The notes under the pieces were generated by a model. It worked only from the letters and a program-made list of their open reading frames with translations, searched no databases and was not told the DNA's origin. A DNA stretch of 35,808 nucleotides from JAABRT01 sp038259155 (GTDB lineage Bacteria; Gemmatimonadota; Gemmatimonadetes; Gemmatimonadales; Gemmatimonadaceae), in the NCBI GenBank assembly GCA_038259155.1, contig JBBSPE010000033.1:1-35808 (forward strand). The letters run 5' to 3'. This document shows positions 32,983 to 35,808 of the stretch, one piece after another. Every line of letters begins with the position of its first letter. The first letter of the stretch is position 1. Both the position numbers and the translations under genes were made by a program.

Positions 32983-33747
32983 CTACTCCGCCGCTCTGCC
33001 CCGCGGCACCAACGCCCGCACCACATCACCCGCCACGTACCCGGGAAATCCACGTCGCATCAGGAAGCCGAGCAGGCGACGGCGCTGGACGTCTGGTTCC
33101 AACGAACGGAGCACGCGAACCCGTTTTTCGCCGGCGGCCAGGCAGAGCGCGCGCTCGTCCACCACCTCTTCTTCGGCGACCTCGTGAATGGCGGCGTCAA
33201 TTGCCGAACTGGCCACCCCCTTTCGCATGAGTGACTGGCGAATCCGCCCTGCTCCCTCACCGCGCCGAAACCGCGACGCGGCCTCGGCACGCGCCACCGC
33301 CGCGTCGTCGATGAGGCCGAGGGTCTCGAGCTTCTCCACTGCCCGTGCGACCATTGCTTCGTCGGGCTCGGCGCGCCGGAGCCTCTGCTGCAGTTCGCGT
33401 CGAGTCCGCCGTGCCCGCGCCAACATGCCAAGCGCTCGGTCATAGACGGCGACGAACCGATGGGCCGCCTCCAGCCGGAGCACCGCGTCCTCTTCGAGCT
33501 CGACACCCTCGCGCAACGGCAGGAGCGGCGTAATGGCGTCGGCATCGACGGTCCAGGCCCGACCATCGACCAGTCGCACGCGATAGCGACCGGGTTTGCG
33601 CGGGTGCTCCCCAACCCGCGCGATGACACCGGGACTCCCGGGCGGAAAAAGAGCCGAGGGGCTACTCACGATGAGCCGTGGTGATCCGGGCACCACTTCA
33701 CACCGCGAGCGACCCCTCGGCCCTCGCTTCCACTGATCGCGCGACAC
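32983..33747 (-). CDS. recX: RecA regulatory protein RecX
   Basis: This 254-residue protein matches RecX, which binds RecA filaments and limits their activity. The helical core (about residues 95-230) has the repeated three-helix pattern, including ARRTRRELQQRLRR, EKLETLGLIDDAAVARAEAASRFRR, GRIRQSLMRKGVASSAIDAAI and RRRLLGFLMRRGFPGYVAGDVV. The N-terminal ~90 residues, with GRYRVRLVDGRAWTVDADAI, resemble the beta-rich N-terminal region of long Bacillus-type RecX. It starts with GTG 33747, 15 bases after recA; a later start is possible because residues 1-25 are poorly conserved in character. Confidence 0.88.
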   Translation of the reverse strand: MSRDQWKRGPRGRSRCEVVPGSPRLIVSSPSALFPPGSPGVIARVGEHPRKPGRYRVRLVDGRAWTVDADAITPLLPLREGVELEEDAVLRLEAAHRFVAVYDRALGMLARARRTRRELQQRLRRAEPDEAMVARAVEKLETLGLIDDAAVARAEAASRFRRGEGAGRIRQSLMRKGVASSAIDAAIHEVAEEEVVDERALCLAAGEKRVRVLRSLEPDVQRRRLLGFLMRRGFPGYVAGDVVRALVPRGRAAE

Positions 33748-33762
33748 GCGCGGCTCGACGAC

Positions 33763-34806
33763 TTACTCCTCCACCTCTGCCACCGGCGGCTCCTCGACAC
33801 CCTTGTTCACGCCAAGCACCGTCTTGACCTTTTCCTCGATCTCGGCCATGAGCTTGGGGTTGTCCTTGAGGAACATCTTCGCGTTCTCACGACCCTGCCC
33901 GATGCGCTGGTTGCCGTAGCTGTACCACGCGCCCGCTTTGTCGATGATGCCAGCATCCGAGCCGATGTCCACGAGCAGCGACACGTGCGAGATGCCTTCG
34001 GCATACATGATGTCGAACTCCGCCTGCTTGAACGGCGGCGCGACCTTGTTCTTGACCACCTTCACGCGCACGTGCGAGCCCACGATCTCGTCCTTGTCCT
34101 TGACCGGACCAATACGGCGGATGTCGAGACGCACCGACGAGTAGAACTTGAGCGCCTTGCCACCAGTGGTGGTTTCGGGGCTGCCGAACATGACGCCGAT
34201 CTTTTCACGCAGCTGGTTGATGAAGATCACCGACGTCTTGGAACGCGCGATGGCGCCCGTGAGCTTGCGCAGGGCCTGAGACATGAGACGCGCCTGCAGA
34301 CCCATCTGCATGTCACCCATGTCGCCTTCGATCTCCGACTTGGGCACGAGCGCGGCCACCGAGTCGATCACGATCACATCCACCGCACCGGAGCGCACGA
34401 GCACTTCGCAGATCTCAAGGGCCTGCTCGCCGGTATCGGGCTGGGAGATGAGCAGGTTCTCAATATCCACGCCCAGCTTCTTGGCGTATTCCGTGTCGAG
34501 CGCGTGCTCCGCATCGATGAACGCCGCCACGCCGCCAGCCTTCTGTGCGTTGGCCACCACGTGCAGACACAACGTGGTCTTGCCGCTGGACTCGGGTCCG
34601 TAGATCTCGGTGACGCGACCGCGCGGAATGCCACCAATGCCAATGGCCGCGTCGAGGTTGATCGCGCCTGTGGGAATGCACTCGACGCGAACCTTTGAGT
34701 CGGTGCCCATGCGCATGATCGAGCCCTTGCCGTGCGCTTTTTCGATTTGTGCGATGGCGAGCGCCAGGGCCTTGCGCTTGTCGTCGTGCGATGTGGAGAC
34801 GGCCAT
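33763..34806 (-). CDS. recA: Recombinase RecA
   Basis: This is a full-length RecA of 347 residues for homologous recombination and the SOS response. Walker A is GPESSGKT at residues 70-77, Walker B is VIVIDSVAALVP, loop L1 is EGDMGDMQMGLQARLMSQALRKL, and loop L2 is FINQLREKIGVMFGSPETTTGGKALKFY. The acidic C-terminal tail (EEPPVAEVEE) is normal. No intein is present. It is followed directly by recX, so the pair should be co-transcribed. A promoter and possible regulatory repeats lie upstream (see separate entries). Confidence 0.98.
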   Translation of the reverse strand: MAVSTSHDDKRKALALAIAQIEKAHGKGSIMRMGTDSKVRVECIPTGAINLDAAIGIGGIPRGRVTEIYGPESSGKTTLCLHVVANAQKAGGVAAFIDAEHALDTEYAKKLGVDIENLLISQPDTGEQALEICEVLVRSGAVDVIVIDSVAALVPKSEIEGDMGDMQMGLQARLMSQALRKLTGAIARSKTSVIFINQLREKIGVMFGSPETTTGGKALKFYSSVRLDIRRIGPVKDKDEIVGSHVRVKVVKNKVAPPFKQAEFDIMYAEGISHVSLLVDIGSDAGIIDKAGAWYSYGNQRIGQGRENAKMFLKDNPKLMAEIEEKVKTVLGVNKGVEEPPVAEVEE

Positions 34807-34855
34807 GATTCCACCCGTGTCGGTGAAGGTGAGGTGCCACGCCCTGGCAACGCGG

Positions 34856-34883
34856 AATGTATCCTCCGCCCGGATTGCGCCAA
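34856..34883 (-). promoter_or_regulatory. Candidate recA promoter
   Basis: On the minus strand TTGGCG (34883-34878) is followed after 16 bases by TACATT (34861-34856), about 49 bases before the recA ATG. Just upstream of the -35, GTTC occurs twice as a direct repeat (34907-34904 and 34892-34889, 11 bases between). This resembles, but does not match, the GTTC-N7-GTTC LexA sites of alphaproteobacteria. Confidence 0.45.
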
Positions 34884-34913
34884 GACCCGAACAAACTACG
34901 AAAGAACTCCGCC

Positions 34914-34938
34914 GTGGACAACCCCGGACTTATCCACA
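34914..34938. promoter_or_regulatory. Inverted pair of DnaA-box-like sites upstream of recA
   Basis: TTATCCACA at 34930-34938 is a perfect match to the DnaA-box consensus. GTGGACAA at about 34914-34921 is the same site inverted with one mismatch (TTGTCCAC on the minus strand). Together they form an imperfect palindrome with an eight-base centre. They lie between yraN and the recA promoter. Confidence 0.5.
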
Positions 34939-34946
34939 ATACAACC

Positions 34947-35318
34947 CTACCCTCTGACAAGCGAAAACGCGTCCGGCACATGCCGAATCCGGACCCCGTC
35001 CGGGGCGACCAGCACCCCGAACACGTCAAATCGGTAGTCCGCGCCGGTTGGACCATGCCGGTCCACCCAGACCTGCGCCGACCGCGAGAGCTCCCGCCGC
35101 TTTCGGGCATGCACGGCCTCCACCGGCGACCCGAACGCCTCTCCCCGCCGCGCCTTGACCTCCACGAAGGCCACCAGCGTGTTCTGCCGCACGATGAGAT
35201 CGATGTCCCGGTGACCGCTCCGGAAGCGATGCGCGATGATGTCCCAGCCGTTCCGGCGCAGCCAGCGCGCCGCGATGCGCTCCCCGAGGAGCCCGAGAGC
35301 CTGCCGTGATTTTGTCAT
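34947..35318 (-). CDS. yraN: UPF0102 family protein YraN
   Basis: This 123-residue protein has the UPF0102/YraN restriction-endonuclease-like fold: LGLLGERIAARWLRRNGWDIIAHRFR, then HRDIDLIVRQNTLVAFVEVKAR with the Asp and Glu-x-Lys residues typical of PD-(D/E)xK nucleases. The usual GEIDLI segment reads HRDIDLI here. The biochemical role is not settled, although members are often found near DNA-repair genes or rnhB. ATG 35318 is the start. It precedes recA on the same strand with a 140-base gap that holds the recA promoter. Confidence 0.9.
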   Translation of the reverse strand: MTKSRQALGLLGERIAARWLRRNGWDIIAHRFRSGHRDIDLIVRQNTLVAFVEVKARRGEAFGSPVEAVHARKRRELSRSAQVWVDRHGPTGADYRFDVFGVLVAPDGVRIRHVPDAFSLVRG

Positions 35319-35424
35319 GGTCGCACACTAGCGTCGCCAGCGAGGGACGCATCACCGATTTTCCGCCCCAATGGCCACGATCCCGCATTGCCCGGTGTCG
35401 TGACGTCCGACACGTTTAAGGCTG

Positions 35425-35458
35425 GCTGGACGCGGCTCGCGTCCTGCTCGCGTCCAGC
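35425..35458. repeat. 9-bp inverted repeat upstream of the penicillin-acylase-like gene
   Basis: GCTGGACGC (35425-35433) is an exact reverse complement of GCGTCCAGC (35450-35458), with 16 bases between. It lies 26 bases before the following ATG, so in mRNA it would sit in the 5' leader. It could be an operator or a leader hairpin; no T-tract follows. Confidence 0.5.
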
Positions 35459-35484
35459 TCGCCTCTTTCCCTGTCATTCGCCAC

Positions 35485-35808
35485 ATGTCCCAATCCCGCG
35501 CCGGATCGGTGTTCGCCCTGGCATTGCTCGCCGCCACCGCCTACGTGGGTGCCCGCCAGACGGGACCGCTGCCGCCGCTTGGACCGCTGCTCGACCCCGC
35601 CAACGGCATCTGGGCCGCCGTGCGCTCGGCCGATCTGCCGCTCGACGCGAACGCCGACATTCCCGGGCTGCTCGCGCCCGTCCAGGTCACCTACGACGAT
35701 CGCGGCGTACCGCACATTTTCGCCGCCAACACCTACCACGCATATCGCGCGCTCGGCTTTGTGGTCGCGCGCGACCGGCTCTTCCAGATCGAGATGCAGA
35801 CGCGAGCC
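35485..35808 (+). CDS. Penicillin acylase family protein, N-terminal part (3' end outside window)
   Basis: The frame is open from ATG 35485 to the window edge, giving 108 residues. It starts with a hydrophobic signal or anchor (about residues 7-22, VFALALLAATAYVGA). The family start motif follows: VTYDDRGVPHIFAANTYHAYRALGFVVARDRLFQIEMQTRA (from about residue 69). This is the alpha-chain N-terminus of penicillin amidase-type N-terminal nucleophile hydrolases, which mature by self-cleavage and act on amides such as beta-lactams or acyl-homoserine lactones. The catalytic beta-chain Ser is outside the window, so activity cannot be judged. Confidence 0.85.
   Translation, partial: MSQSRAGSVFALALLAATAYVGARQTGPLPPLGPLLDPANGIWAAVRSADLPLDANADIPGLLAPVQVTYDDRGVPHIFAANTYHAYRALGFVVARDRLFQIEMQTRA

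Noticed and set aside
1..35808. CRISPR arrays, prophage, insertion sequences, integrons, toxin-antitoxin pairs or secondary-metabolite clusters
   Set aside because: I found no regular spaced repeats, transposase or integrase motifs, or assembly-line domains. All clear genes fit housekeeping, envelope or transport roles.

Overview
The window is a stretch of gene-dense bacterial chromosome that is roughly two-thirds G+C by eye. It codes almost wall to wall, and no gap between genes reaches 300 bases (the largest are about 150-165). Several traits point to a diderm, LPS-bearing bacterium: an LpxR-like outer-membrane barrel, an ADP-heptose pathway kinase (HldA) and isomerase (GmhA), an NhaB antiporter, a lipobox lipoprotein, and other exported or barrel-like proteins. 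My best guess is the Gemmatimonadota (a Gemmatimonas relative). That guess rests on gene order and protein flavour only; no 16S or other decisive marker is present.

Layout. 1-3.0 kb (+): the end of an M1 metallopeptidase, a DUF819 membrane protein and an LpxR-like lipid A deacylase. 3.1-5.4 kb (+): a secreted lectin-like protein and nhaB. 5.4-14.2 kb (-): one long run, reading asparaginase (PF06089 type), carboxymuconolactone-decarboxylase-like protein, obg, dprA, hemW, hrcA, dnaJ, prmA, rsmE, with stop/start overlaps at obg/dprA, dprA/hemW, dnaJ/prmA and prmA/rsmE. 14.2-15.2 kb (-): an EamA transporter, divergent from hldA and a barrel-like exported protein (+). 17 kb: tRNA-Met(CAU), then fabF (+). 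18.5-22.2 kb: a secreted cyanophycinase-like peptidase (-), divergent from a 913-residue UPF0182 membrane protein (+), then tRNA-Val(CAC). 22.4-28.3 kb (-): SDR reductase, cca, an unknown, rarA, a LEA2 lipoprotein and hflX, ending at a hairpin shared with the tRNA-Val side. 28.4-35.3 kb (-): yraN, recA, recX, alaS, a small unknown protein, a CpsB-type PHP phosphatase and gmhA. At the right edge a penicillin-acylase-family gene starts (+) and runs off the window.

How the genes work together. The window mixes ribosome and translation upkeep (obg, prmA, rsmE, hflX, alaS, cca, two tRNAs), DNA repair and uptake (recA, recX, rarA, dprA, and yraN, which is often linked to them), heat-shock control (hrcA, dnaJ, without dnaK or grpE beside them), and envelope or LPS biology (hldA, gmhA, LpxR-like, CpsB-like, UPF0182). 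I saw no CRISPR array, prophage, insertion sequence, toxin-antitoxin pair or defence island. I do not see an undescribed system that I could defend. The most notable small-scale signals are a perfect 14-bp palindrome inside the LpxR-like coding tail, several -10-like boxes placed so close to ATG codons without a Shine-Dalgarno sequence that leaderless transcription is suggested, an HflX reading frame that stays open upstream with no normal start codon, and an inverted pair of DnaA-box-like sites upstream of recA.
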